Below, one piece after another: positions 1 to 11,127 of a stretch of DNA of 64,000 nt (positions within the stretch are counted from its first letter, which is position 1; each line of letters starts with the position of its first letter). A program made the translations under genes and the position numbers. Source of the stretch: Gordius sp. MW1. Lineage: Eukaryota > Nematomorpha > Gordioida > Gordea > Gordiidae. The notes beneath the pieces are model-generated. The model searched no databases and was not told the DNA's origin. It worked only from the letters and a program-made list of their open reading frames with translations. The stretch is taken from assembly GCA_964036665.1 (NCBI GenBank), contig OZ038532.1, positions 22,905,037-22,969,036 on the forward strand, written 5' to 3'.

Positions 1-640
1 TAACAATTCCTGATGAGCTCTGATGTGCTCCTTTGACCCCCACTCTGAAATAATAAGTACCCTCTAGTTACTGCCATCTAGGGAAAATTTTCAATTCGAG
101 TCTATGTTAAATTTAAATATTTTTGGTACTAAAGAAGGGGAAAAATGTTATTGGAACCATTTCAATTTAAAAAAATCATCTAATTATGCTCCTGTAATCA
201 TTATGAAATTTTTTTAAAAACTGGCTGAAAAACAATTTTTAATTGTTTCAGAGATATCGATATTTTTTCCTTTTCGCCCTTTGTATTTTTATGAATTAGT
301 CTTGAAACGTATTAATTAATTTAAACGATTTTTAATAAGCAAAGAAACTTGCAAATATTCGAATCTAAAAATTTTTCGAATGTAATTCATATCCTTATTA
401 ATTGCTATGCAATTTATGGGCTCGTTTTTTGGTTGTCCGTCCGTCCGTTGTCCGTTGTCTACCCTCCCTATCTATTTGCATTGGGTATATTAGGTTATCG
501 ATTTTTTAAATTAATGCATGAGAAAGAGGTGCCCCACCCCTCATCTCTATCTCCCTCGCTTTCGGGCGGGGTCGGGTTTTAATTGCTACGTTAAATTAAT
601 GCATAAGTATATCTATTCGTTGTTGAATTGGATAACATTG
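1..640. other. AT-rich stretch without a recognisable gene
   Basis: No coding exon was recognised. Apart from one copy of the dispersed hairpin motif (398-424) and short CCGT-type repeats next to it (430-460), the sequence is simple AT-rich DNA. Upstream exons of the PANK4-like gene were looked for here and not found. Confidence 0.5.
398..424 (-). repeat. dispersed hairpin motif, copy 1
   Basis: Contains AATTGCTATGCAATT (a 6-bp stem around a 3-nt loop) followed by TATGGGCTCG. On the - strand it reads GAGCCCATA then AATTGCATAGCAATTAA. GGAC-type short repeats and AACCAAAA lie upstream on that strand, as at 15401. Other copies are at 1529, 7953, 9050, 15401, 26320, 55401, 55594 and 56215. Confidence 0.7.
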
Positions 641-659
641 ATTTTAATTGCTATAATTA

Positions 660-1260
660 CCCTATGCCCTCCACTACAAGGGTTTGGGTTAGAATCTCGG
701 AGTTTTTTTAAACTCTTATGATTGTTCTTGTTACTACCATTGATAATAAGACTTTTTGGCCGTCTGCTGGCTGCTGACCAATGAAAAAATGACCATTGGC
801 CAAAATGTGAATCCAAGTTTATTTTTTCTTTTTTTTTGACTATTATGATTGTTCCTGTTACTACCATTGCTAATACGACTTTTCGGCCGTCCACTGGCTG
901 CTGACCAATGGAATAAAATGACCATTGGCCAAAATGTGATTCGAAATTTTTGTTTTGTTTTTTGACTATTATGAATTTATATCTTCTTTTACCGTGTCCT
1001 GGCTGCTGACCAATGGAATAAAATGACCATTGGCCAAAATGTGATTCGAAATTTTTTTTTTTCGTTTTTTTTACTCTTATGAATTTATATCCATTTTTAC
1101 CGTGTGCTGGCTGCTGACCGATGGAAAAAAATGACCATTGGCCAAAGTGAGCATCAAATTTTTTTTTCCGTTTTTTTGGCTATTATTGACTTATAGAGTA
1201 TCTGCTGGTACTGACCAATAAAGAAAAAATGACCATTCGCCAAATTTTTGATTTTTTTAA
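660..1260 (+). repeat. dispersed repeat with ~110-bp tandem units (GGCTGCTGACCAATGG family), copy 1
   Basis: Starts with a segment around 660-705 (CTACAAGGG...GTTAGAATCTCGG). About five degenerate units of roughly 110-120 bp follow, each carrying a GGCTGCTGACCAATGG core, a TGACCATTGGCCA core and a T-rich spacer with a variable TATGAATTTATA segment. The same head and the same units occur in opposite orientation at 25310-26240, so this is a dispersed element and not a local satellite. The GGTTCGAATCT-like box in the head (clearer in the second copy) resembles a Pol III B box, so a tRNA-related SINE head is possible but not shown. Confidence 0.6.
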
Positions 1261-1528
1261 TTAAAAATTGTTCAAATCAAAAATTTCTCCCAACAATTCT
1301 GCAAATTCTTAACATTGTGATGTTTTATAATATAAAGTTTGTTAGACCCCTAATCACTAAAGGCTGTAAAAACTAATGTAATACGCAACTAGATGCAAAC
1401 ACTAAATCTAACCCTAACCCTTGCCTATATTACATTTTGCCTATATATGGAGAATTTGTATAAATAATTAATTAATCATTAGGCATTTAATACCCCCCTT
1501 AGGCATTCTCGCCCCTTCCCACCTTTCT

Positions 1529-1550
1529 CGCCCATAAATTGCATAGCAAA
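1529..1550 (+). repeat. dispersed hairpin motif, copy 2
   Basis: CGCCCATAAATTGCATAGCAA. The left part matches the consensus, and the last stem bases (GCAAAT for GCAATT) have diverged. A CT-rich tract (1585-1640, CCCCTTCCC units) follows. Confidence 0.6.
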
Positions 1551-1762
1551 TATGATACATTTATACGAAGTAAAGATGAGTCGTCCCCCCTTCCCTTCCC
1601 CCCTTCCCTTCTCCCCTCCCCTCCCCCTTCCCACGAGGGCCGAAGGCCCGAGTCTTATTATTCGACGAATTTGGAATCGAATATCAAAAATATAAGATTT
1701 AATTCGAAATGCAGAGGCTTAGTTTTAATACGTGATGATATTTGTGTGGGGTGGGGGGATAG

Positions 1763-4696
1763 GTCAAAAGTTTCGTGAAGAAGATATCGTGCACTCGTTG
1801 TTGATAGCGATAAGCAACGATATCGGGCAAATAGCATACCTCAACGCCCGCCTCCACAACCTCACCCGCATCTACTTCGGGGGCTTCTTCATTCGTGGCC
1901 ACCCCCTGACTATGCACACCATCACCTACGCCATCAACTTTTGGTCTAAAGTGAGACTTATGGTTACCTATTCAAAAAAATAACCTTTATTATTTGAATA
2001 TATCAACTCGATCATTGGTTACCTATTTAAAAACTTAACCTTTGATATTCAAGTATTCACGCACCCTATCCAAAGCGAATACATTCAAGTATTTGAATGT
2101 CTCGTAATTCACCATTATTATTCACACAAATAACCTCGCTAGATGTGTATATAAACACGATGTTTTAATTTCATTCATTAGAATCACTTTTCTTTTGGGT
2201 TATAATAAAGTAGAGATTTAATTATCTACAGACTCATACATTCATTCATTCTGTGCTTTTGTAATAACATAATGAGACATGAACTGGGGGTAAACACGTG
2301 TTGTCCTGTCTTGTCTCCCTCAGTTAGGAGCGGGGACGAGAAATATTTGTTGTTTTGGCTATACCCTCTATATATATGACATTTTGAGTTGTCGAAATAA
2401 AGGAATAAGGAATGAAATAAAATATGTTATGCTTTATGTATAATGATGATGATGATAATATGTTAGGGAGAAATAAGGCCGATGTTTTTGCGTCACGAAG
2501 GATACCTGGGTGCAGTGGGAGCTTTTTTGAAAGGGATCGATCAAAGTATATTAAATACAAGCACATATACACACTTTCACTCTGTGTATATACGTAAATA
2601 ATATGAAATCAATTAGGTCAAGATAATTCATATTCTTGGGGCGAAAATTATTTGGGGAAATCAGATTTGCAGGATCATCTTTTACAGGACTTCAACTTTA
2701 AAGCTTCTTCCGAGTGCTTAACCAAGGTAACATCTTTCATCGATATACATAACATAAAACATCTGTAAACATAATTAATTAAATCGTAGATGGATTTTTT
2801 AATTTTCGAACGATTCGACGGCAAACTAGCCAAATTTCCCCTCCTAGCCAATGCGGGGTATAATTACGTGGCAGACGTGGACGACCTAACCCGCGATGCC
2901 GATGCGCGGGACTATTGGTTGGATCTTTTCATTAAATCAGTTGATAGGGTATTATACAATAGTTTCTCCTCCCCTTTAACCTACCTATCCTTATTCAACG
3001 ATCTCCTTTTATTCCTTCTTAGTATGCCGATCAAGCTAAAGCTAGCCAAAAAGATTGCCCGGACGTGGATGAAAGAATCGCTAAATTTCGTGAAATTTAC
3101 CTCAATCGTCTCTCCTTCTTCAGCCAAAATATTTAGTAAGCACACCTCTTAGGATTGATTAGTCCTCCATGTATGCACACAACTTTTATCCATTACAACC
3201 CGCCCCCTCCTTTATTGTATGTCATTAGTGCTTATGGACACCTCTCGGTGCGTATACTTTTGGATGCCTGTTTGCAATGCTTGTGTCAATTCGGATTCAC
3301 CGATCCATATATGAAAGTAAGCCAAGCTCTTTACATCCCCCTTTTAAATCTTCCATCTCCTTTGTTATTTATAATATTAATATGAATCAAACAAACTATC
3401 TTAGGATCCCTTTATAAGGCTGGCATGATTATTACCGGCTGTCTATGATCTTTTTTTAGGCTTTGATGCCATTTGGCGAGAGGGTTAGTTTTATAGATGT
3501 TAACTATTTAAAGCGATCTCGACACAGTTTATTTGCAATGTATATTACTTCAGCTGTGTTTTGTCGCGCCACAGAATTTAAAGTTCTAACTTTGTGTAAT
3601 TATATAATAATAGTTTTATTGTCGATGTGTAAAAGGAAAAGCAGGAAGAAAATGCGACAGCCCTGGCCCAACTCCCCCAGCATCTGAGTTATTTGGAGGG
3701 GATGGGGGCCGGCGGATTTAAGGAGAGGCAGTTGGCGCTTGTGAAGGGGATTCTGGCCGGTAACATATTCGATTGGGGTGCTCGGGATATTCTGCCCCTT
3801 CTCGCCTCCCACAATTTAGTCTTCCAAACGGCTCTCACCAAAATACCCGGTATCATCCATACACTCACTACCCATACTTATTTTATCTTCCCTATCCCTC
3901 CCTACTCCCATACATATATATAAATGAATAATGTTATGTATTTTATCATGCTCGGACGATGCAGCTCGTCCCTGGTTGGTCGATGATTTCGACACTTGGG
4001 CCCAAAGACTCCACTCCCACGTATATGGGTGCGCTTGCATTTTCGTCGATAATAGCGGAGCCGACATCGTGTTGGGAATATTTTGTTTCGTCAACGAGTT
4101 ACTCACCCGAGGCACTAATGTGATAAATATGTAACGCGCTTACTCCTTTGCCACCACCTTCTGCTATATTAACTTTAATGAGTTGTTATGATTAAATAGG
4201 TCATACTGTGTGCCAATTCTAAGCCCGCATTCAACGATGTTATATATCCCGAACTCATAGCTTTGGCCGACAAGGTTGCCACATACATGCCCAGCGTCAA
4301 GATCGCCTTACAAAGCAAATCTTTACGCATCGTTGAAACGGGGAGTGCATCTCCATGCTTGGATTTATTGTAACAATTCCATCCAAATCCTTGCTTTCAT
4401 AATCACTTTAATTAATACTTTGCAGACGCATCAACGCAGATTTGGCTGAGTTGGTAGAGAGGAATGGGGTGGATTTGGTGGTGCTAGAGGGCATGGGTCG
4501 CGCCGTGCACACTAATTTATATGCAAAATTTTGCGATCGTTGCGACGTGCTGAAAATAGCGGTACTTAAAGATCAATGGTTTGCCCGTCGTATGGGTGGT
4601 GACATATTTTCCGTCATCTTCAAGTTCGAACGAGGTATCTCATCATCAATCTCTTTTTTGCGCTAACGCTTACAATTTTTAGGGTTATACGATTGA
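1763..4696 (+). CDS. PANK4: PANK4-like protein: end of the PanK-like domain plus complete DUF89 phosphatase domain (5' partial, 12 exons)
   Basis: Twelve exons join in one frame and encode 503 residues plus stop: 1763-1950, 2467-2545, 2617-2726, 2790-2948, 3023-3135, 3229-3316, 3460-3483, 3645-3849, 3965-4119, 4200-4369, 4426-4634, 4683-4696. All introns are GT-AG. Exons 1-2 encode the end of the pantothenate-kinase fold ([32 protein letters not shown]). Exon 3 is a linker (YSWGENY). Exons 4-12 form the DUF89 domain: [34 protein letters not shown], the metal-site [35 protein letters not shown]. In animals PANK4 is a cytosolic 4'-phosphopantetheine phosphatase that limits coenzyme A synthesis, and its kinase half is catalytically dead. 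The Asp/Asn metal ligands look intact. The catalytic end of the kinase half lies before the window, so its state is unknown. The 24-bp exon 7 is the least certain. Introns are short (53-516 bp). Confidence 0.93.
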
Positions 4697-5892
4697 AGCC
4701 GTGATAGTCCGAGTTAAGCAATTCCAGATGAGTTCAATGAACAAACGCCTATAATCTTTATTTTTATAGTATATGTGTTTATATTACTTAAAATAACCAT
4801 GTACCTACCTTCTTTATTCGGATATAAGAGACACTAAATCGATGTGCTTCCCTTTTGGATACCGGCTCTATTTTAAGGCGGTTGTCGTGAGGTGCTAAAT
4901 TTATGTCTCTGTTTGAATTAAAAAGTGAAGAGTTCAATACATATTTTTAAAATTTATATGCCATTCATTTTAGGCTAACTAGTTTTTTTAATCAAAAGCT
5001 AATGCTCGACATTGAATTGTGTATTAAGGAGTCCCAGGTTAATCCCTTTTTGGAAACGAATAAACCTGAAAATTTTTGGAAGTTATCATAAAAAAGTGGT
5101 GTGTGAAAAAATATAGTTTATAAGTATTTAAATAATCCTTACCATCTTAGTGATTTTTATTTTACTTAAGTTTCCTTCTCCTTCCTTCTATATTTAATCC
5201 TCTTATGTGTATATAACGTATTTCTCTCTACGTGATCATTCAATCGCTCATTTCTTACAAGCCTTGTTTGTTTAGATGCTATTTCTATTTCGGCTACTAT
5301 TTTGTCTTTTTTCTTGCTTAGTGTTAACGTCCATCTCAACATTCTCATCTCCTGGCCATGATCTTTAGTTTAGCAATAAATAACCCCCATGACGCCAATT
5401 GTACAAGGAAAAGCCTCAAATTTGAACCATGTGTTAGACACTGGCCTCTATGTTAAAGTCCTTAAATATCAAATATCTATGAAAAATTACACAGGTAAAA
5501 AAATTATCCCATGATTGAAAATTGTTTATTATAGAGAATAGGCTGTTAATTATATCTTTTTAAGGTTAGCGTTTTATAAAGGCAAATTTCCTCTTTGTTT
5601 TTGAGTTAATTTTTATTTATAATCTTGTAGAACATTTTTAAAAATACAGGATTATAAACCATTTTTTTTATTTTGAATTTTCATGTGTTAGCTAGAACTT
5701 CTTCCTCTCATATTATTTCCTTACATTGGGAAAACGGAGTACATAAAAGCACGCGATACTTATGCGATGTTTGTAACCACTTAACTCGCTCTCTCCATCT
5801 ATTCATCTTCCCACATACTAGCCAAGCCATAAGACGGGGCCTGGATCGGAGGAAGAGTGAAATGGTGGTAAACACCGCATAAGTAGTATTAG
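4697..5892. other. downstream of the PANK4-like gene, no gene seen
   Basis: AT-rich sequence with only short open frames lacking recognisable motifs. It should include the 3' UTR of the PANK4-like gene, but no poly(A) signal could be chosen with confidence. Confidence 0.5.
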
Positions 5893-6117
5893 AGTTGTTA
5901 AGATATGTTTTGCTCGAGCACACACATTGAGTTGTTTAATGCACGTTAGCACAATCTGGGCTCGCTTCGGTGCATTAGGCAGAACAGTAGCATATAAAAA
6001 TGCTCGAGCAGCGAGTAAAATCTGCATAAGTATTGAGCAGATTGCCCGATCAGAAACTTGAGCAGATAGCTGATTTATTAGAAGCAATTGCTACGAGTTA
6101 GGAACTTTAAATATTTA

Positions 6118-6515
6118 CTCATAAATTATATAATAAATAAATTAAGAACTTGCCCCCCCCCCCCTTTCATCACCCCTCTCCCTCCACCAGAGGGGGGTCA
6201 CCCCGACCTTTATTACCCTATCACACACCCAAACCAGAAGACGTTAAAAAGGGGGAGGGGCAAATCCCTTCTCTGGGGGAGTGATAGGGTAAGGGGGGGG
6301 GGAGCAAATCCTCCCTCTGGATGAGTGATAGGGTAATAGGGGGGGGGGCAAATAAAAGGAGGGTAAAATTATGGGGGGGGCGTCACAACCCCCTCGGGAT
6401 GGGGATTAGGTACGAAAAGGGAGGGGGGTGACCCCCCTCTGGGGGAGGGAGAGGGAAGATGAAGGGGGCAAAAAAGGGGGGGGGGCAAAGTTCGTAATTT
6501 ATTTATGATATATAA
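6118..6515. repeat. C/G-homopolymer-rich foldback sequence
   Basis: The left part (AAATAAATTAAGAACTTG then a C run and CTCTCCCTCCACCAGAGGGG) is mirrored by the reverse complement of the right part (6420-6515). The interior repeats GTGATAGGGTAA with G runs and GGGGCAAAT. The palindrome includes flanking AT-rich DNA, so the inverted repeat is at least 90 bp. Homopolymer lengths may be unreliable in the assembly. Confidence 0.5.
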
Positions 6516-6519
6516 TACA

Positions 6520-7790
6520 TAGGTCAGATTTGTTTGGAATATTGCTGAACCCGGCCCGGTTCAATTTTTAAACCTCATTGCCCGCCCGAACCCTTCAGGG
6601 TGTCCGCCCGGGCCCGTCCGAAATATTAGAGCTGCGCGAAATGCCCGGCCCGAAATATTAAATTTGCCTGTTAGGCCCGAATTCCACCACTATTAAAAAA
6701 TAGCATTAAATTAATGGCATATTGAATAAAACAAATTTAGCAATATTTTATTATCTCGGACAAAACCTAATTTCCTATATATTTAAAAGTCGAATGATTT
6801 TTCCAAATGAAATGATCTTTAATTTTAATCCTAATAGGTCAGTATATGGTCTTTCTAAAAAAGTTGGCTAGAGTTTCTTTAAAATATTGTTATCACTGGC
6901 AAAACCGCTCTAGGTCACAATATTTTAATATATTAATTGCTAATGCATTTAGGTACAAACATTTTAGAACCTTTACAAATATATAACAGCAAAATATTAA
7001 TTAAATGCAGCCGATGTCCATGAAAATAATGTAGCATTTTTTTAATTAAGTTTAAAGTATACATATTTTATAAATAATCTTACAATAAACAAAATTATAC
7101 TCCCCTTTTGGGTTAACCCGTTCAAGCTCCTACCCTATAAATAAACTTCTTAATGAATAAAATTAGTTCATTTAGTCAATATGTGCTCTGAGAAGTTAGA
7201 ACTTACTTATTTGATAAAAAACAATAATTTATCAATAGAATTTAAATGTAGTTTATGGAAATTTTTTATATTAAACTAAAAAAAGAAAGGTATAAAAATT
7301 TATTATTTTAAAAATAAGCTTAGCGATACGAGTGATAAGAAAAGAGAATAATAAAGGCGAATTGGGGAAGCTTTATTAAATAAAATAAAATTTGTTAAAA
7401 AAACTAGATGACATTAGAATGAAATTTAACACTTGCATGCATTGTGTCAATTTGGGCATGACGCTTTTGTAATATGTAGAGACGGCACATGTGAATGAAC
7501 AATGAAAGGGCTACATATTAATATTTCAATTCTTTCCATGAGCGTAGCTAGGGATGGGGACTTGATGGAAATAGAGTGGTTCAGGTAAAAATTAGAGAAA
7601 TAACTTGGGGACAGATGGCGAAATCAAGTTTAGCATTTTTATATACAATTAAATATAAAAATAATACATTAACTAAAAAATTTTATTAAGCCCGAATCGC
7701 TCGAATCCTATCATCGTGCCCGCCGTGGTTCGCTCGAAAATAAAAATTAAGGGCAGTCAGCGGGCCGGGCAATCTGGTCTCTGATATATT
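6520..7790. mobile_element. probable non-autonomous hAT-like element with CCCG-rich ends
   Basis: Both ends are GC-rich in an AT-rich body: GAACCCGGCCCGGTTC and GCCCGGGCCCG near 6550-6620, and GCGGGCCGGGCAATCTGG near 7755-7775. The right end in reverse complement (CAGAGACCAGATTGCCCGG) loosely matches the left (AGGTCAGATTTG). The same CAGAGACC-type end recurs near 23025 and 31755. No open frame is present. Exact ends and target duplication are not resolved. Confidence 0.4.
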
Positions 7791-7952
7791 ATGAGCAAAT
7801 AGCAGTTCTTCTATAGAATCTGCTATCTGCTCGAGTTTCTGCTAGGGCATTCTACTCAATGCTAGAACAGATTTTGCTGCTCGAGCATTTTTATATGCTA
7901 CTGTTCTGCCTACTGCACCGAACAGCGAGCACAGATTGTGCTAATGCGCATA

Positions 7953-7976
7953 TTAAATAAATTGCATAGCAATTAA
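7953..7976 (+). repeat. dispersed hairpin motif, copy 3, bounded by TTAA on both sides
   Basis: TTAA-ATAAATTGCATAGCAA-TTAA. The matching place in the left inverted repeat (around 5938) has a single TTTAA, so the segment looks like an insertion with TTAA duplicated on each side. Confidence 0.6.
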
Positions 7977-8025
7977 CAACTTAGTGTGCGTGCTCGCGTC
8001 TGGAGTTGAAGCAATTTAACAACTA

Positions 8026-9049
8026 TAAGTAGGATGTTTCCCATACAAAGAAAGACTCGACAACACGGGTTTAAATTGTAAAACAATTTTGTACCCTTAG
8101 CGGTCCTGTACACTCATTATCTGGGGGCCCCAAGAAAACCTAAAAAACATTAACGCTATAATAGAATAAAGAAATATATGAGGGGGGATGAATGGCGAGG
8201 AGGGAAGTTGCCAAGACACAAAAACCCATATAAAGAAAGATCCACTCTTTAATAGGTTAGGGAAATATCAGAGAGGGGGGATGTTGAAAAGGGAGTTGCC
8301 ACGACCAGCAATGAAACAAAAATATTATTTTGAAGTTAGCCAAACAATATTATATAAAAAACCGAGTTGCTAAAAATTAAAAAAAGATTGTTGTAGTGCA
8401 GCTGGCAAAGACTAAATTTAACGAATGGGAAAAATACCTTAGGTTGGGGGAGCCTAAGGTTAACCTCAAGTTAAGTGTTGGGTGGAGGGGGGGGGCATGC
8501 AGAACCTCGAGGTTTTTAAATCGACTAACCTAAAACCTTAAGGGTTAGGGTTATAGGACTACCTAAAAAATTTTAAAAATTTCAACCGAAAATCTTGGGC
8601 TAGGAACTCTGGCCCAAATCCCTAGGTCGGATTAAATCGCAACCTCTAGATTACGTAAGTATCAGGATGACCGTACTAATAATAAACTAATAATAGGAAT
8701 AGAAATAATATCATTTTATTTATCACTAGGGCCGGGGGGGGACAACTATATATGAACAAAAGAAATGTATAAGTTAAGTAGATAAAAACATAAGTTCCTT
8801 TTTTGCCAACTCGGATTTTGGCTTACAATATTCAATCATATAATCTGTATACAATGATATACCAATATACAACAACACATATACAACATCACATATATAA
8901 CATCTTTCCCCTTAAAGAATGAAGAATCACCAATATACCAATATATAACATCAACAATAAGTTAATCTTGGGGTTTGCATATATGATTTATTTTTAATTT
9001 AATTATTATAGCAAAATTATAGTAGCTAAATATTTTTTAATAATTAATT
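8026..9049. other. no gene seen
   Basis: AT-rich, with a G run near 8490 and several short internal repeats (CCTAAGGTTAACCT, ATACCAATATAC). No exon or transposon domain was recognised. Confidence 0.4.
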
Positions 9050-9265
9050 AAGTACCATGCAATTTATGGGCTCGCTTTTGGTTTTCATGTCGTGTCCAAC
9101 TTGTAATTTTTGAATAATTGCCGTGGAAACTTATACGGGGTTTTAATGGCTGTGGACTTATGCATTTTGCTTTAACAGCTAATAACCGCTGGTTGGCTTT
9201 AATTTTTTTGACCACGCCCGAGCTCAATATCCGTTATTGTTCCGACTGATTACCTTTATACATAA
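9050..9265 (+). repeat. dispersed repeat beginning with hairpin motif copy 4
   Basis: Hairpin motif (degenerate, 9050-9074) is followed by blocks GAAACTTATACGGG, TTTAATGGCTGTGGAC, GCTGGTTGGCTTTA, GACCACGCCCGAG and CCGACTGATTACC. The last blocks recur in reverse orientation at 14640-14790, and single blocks recur near 23795, 25230 and 55310. It is a dispersed non-coding repeat of unknown class. Confidence 0.5.
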
Positions 9266-10339
9266 ATTTCCGTTGCATCTTAATCTGCTCCAGTGAGCAT
9301 TGCTCACTGTGAGCTCTGCCCCCTCACACGCACTGTGTATCCTACTCTACTCATGAGGCTGTTGATGTATCAGATGAAATGCTCGAGAGGCGAAGGGGTA
9401 GTAACAAAAATGCCTGAGCAGCATTATAAGTTAACTAACCGATTTAATATAAGCAAGCCGTTTCTCTAAACTGCTCATAGCATCTCATCAATTATTGTGA
9501 TAATTAAAGCGTGCGATGAAATAAAGCGTGTTTTGTTTTAGTACATTCTGTTGTTCAATACATTATAATTATATTATTATGGCTATTTGCATAGTAAGTA
9601 GGATTTCCTCAAGGGGGGGGGAGGGGTTATAAAATTTTCAAGGTCAAATTTTTTTGTAACTATTTTTTCAGTTCAAAATGTTTTGTTTCCTAAAAGTTTA
9701 AAGTGACATTCGCTTAAAAATAATAAAATACTAAAAGTAAAATTCCAACAAATATTTTTTTATTAAATACACAATGTAAAACTTATATAAATTTAAAATC
9801 ATGGGAGGAGTTTTCACCGGAAAACCACCCTACGCCAATGGCTATTTGTTATGAATTTATATATTTTAGGGCGAATTTTTTTTTGCAATTTTCTTTATCT
9901 AATAGGTTTAATGATATTAAAATTTATTTTTTATACATGCAAAAATTTGTTTTAATTATAAATTCTTGAATTTTCTGTCTCACCCAGGTGGTAATATTTT
10001 TTTGACAATTTTAATATGGTTTAACTTTATATTTTATCGTTTTTAAGAACAGGTGTCTATAATTTTATTAAAGGTGCGAACTAATTTTTTTTTTGATTAT
10101 CATTATATATATCTAAAATGATTTTTAAAATTTATTTTTTATAAATAAGGAAGTTATGTTTTATCGTACAAATATTTTTTTGAAATTTTTAATATGGCTT
10201 AATGTTTCTAAATTTATATTTAAAAATATTTTTAGTTCAGGTCACAATGCAAAGTTTTATAAAAGGCGGGAAATTTCGCTTTATAGAATATTTTATATAG
10301 ATGGCTTAAATCTGTTTAATGATTTAAAAATTTACGATT
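9266..10339. other. no gene seen
   Basis: AT-rich DNA with a G run near 9615 and many T runs. No coding motif was recognised. A short open frame at 10156-10413 runs into the dispersed repeat that follows and is not considered real. Confidence 0.4.
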
Positions 10340-10740
10340 GTACTTTTAAATATCTAATTCGTGAAAACTTCAACCTTGTATGTATGACGTCATTATGGTA
10401 TATGATGCTATAAATAAAACTGGCCGGGAAATGTCCGATATTTATAAAACGAAAAGGTATTTTAGGAATCTGAAAAAGCTATATTACCCCTGGCCGCCCT
10501 GGGCATCTACGGCTAAATTTTCGCGCGAATCGGGCCGGTAGTTTCAGAGTTTAGTTCTTTTTTAAAACGAAATGTCCGATATTTTTAAAACTAAATTTTA
10601 GGATTCTGAAAAGGCTATTTTTCCCCTGGCCGCCCTGGGAACCTACGGGTAAAGTTTCGCGCGAATCGGGCCGGTAGTTTCAGAATTTAGCCCTTACATA
10701 CATACATATATCCATACACTTTACTTTATTTATATAGATA
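10340..10740 (+). repeat. dispersed retroposon-like 3' end (CGCGCGAATCGGGCCGGTAG family), copy 1
   Basis: Shared blocks with 54385-54750 and 60838-61095: CTTGTATGTATGACGTCA, AACTGGCCGGGAAATG, CCCCTGGCCGCCCTGG, TTCGCGCGAATCGGGCCGGTAG, ending in TACATACATACA then CTTTACTTTAT. The internal module with CCCTGGCCGCCCTGG is present twice here. The common orientation of the microsatellite-like tail suggests a retroposon 3' end. Class unknown. Confidence 0.65.
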
Positions 10741-11127
10741 AATAAGCCCGGGCCCGGCCTGCTAAATTTATACAAAGCCCGGGCCCGTAAAATGTTTTTT
10801 ATCTTTTTTTTTAATTTTTTTTTATCGATATGGTAAACAATATGTATGTGTTAAAAATGTTAATAAAAATGTTGTAAAAATAAGTAATTGGTAATTCGCG
10901 GTCACTCGAGTTCTTCTATCTTTTAAGACGACCTAGTACAAGTGACACTTCAGGATACATAAAACCATATAAGCCAAATAAACTTTCAAAACCCTTATTT
11001 AAGGTTAGAATGTTTTTAATAAAGTTACTTGATTTCTTTGCTTTTCCACCATTTTAAATAATTAAAATATTAAATACACCAAAATTCGAATAATTTAAAA
11101 GATATTTTTTTGATAATAACATTTAAG
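10741..11127. other. GC-rich repeat end, then no gene
   Basis: CCCGGGCCCGGCC and GCCCGGGCCCG near 10747-10790 resemble the GC-rich ends of the hAT-like MITEs elsewhere in the window. The rest is AT-rich and unassigned. Confidence 0.35.

Larger units (their letters stand above)
5893..8025. mobile_element. element with ~200-bp terminal inverted repeats, interrupted by nested insertions
   Basis: The left arm (5893-6085) and the reverse complement of the right arm (7806-8025) align over about 200 bp. Shared blocks include AGTTGTTAA, TTAGCACAATCTG, GGCAGAACAGTAGCATAT, AAAAATGCTCGAGCAGC and GAGCAGATAGC. The right arm has an extra short block holding a hairpin motif bounded by TTAA on both sides (7953-7976). 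No transposase was found between the arms, which hold a C/G-rich foldback and a GC-rich MITE. This looks like a non-autonomous foldback element. Outer boundaries are approximate and no target duplication was identified. Confidence 0.6.

Noticed and set aside
10..45. CTGATGAGCTCTGATGTGCTC near the window start as a second hammerhead
   Set aside because: The stem II halves are not complementary in the needed register and GAAA is absent.
349..582. Small open frames containing the peptide NCYAIYG (also near 26236 and 56081) as a conserved protein family
   Set aside because: The shared peptide is only the translation of the dispersed DNA hairpin motif, and the flanking residues are unrelated.
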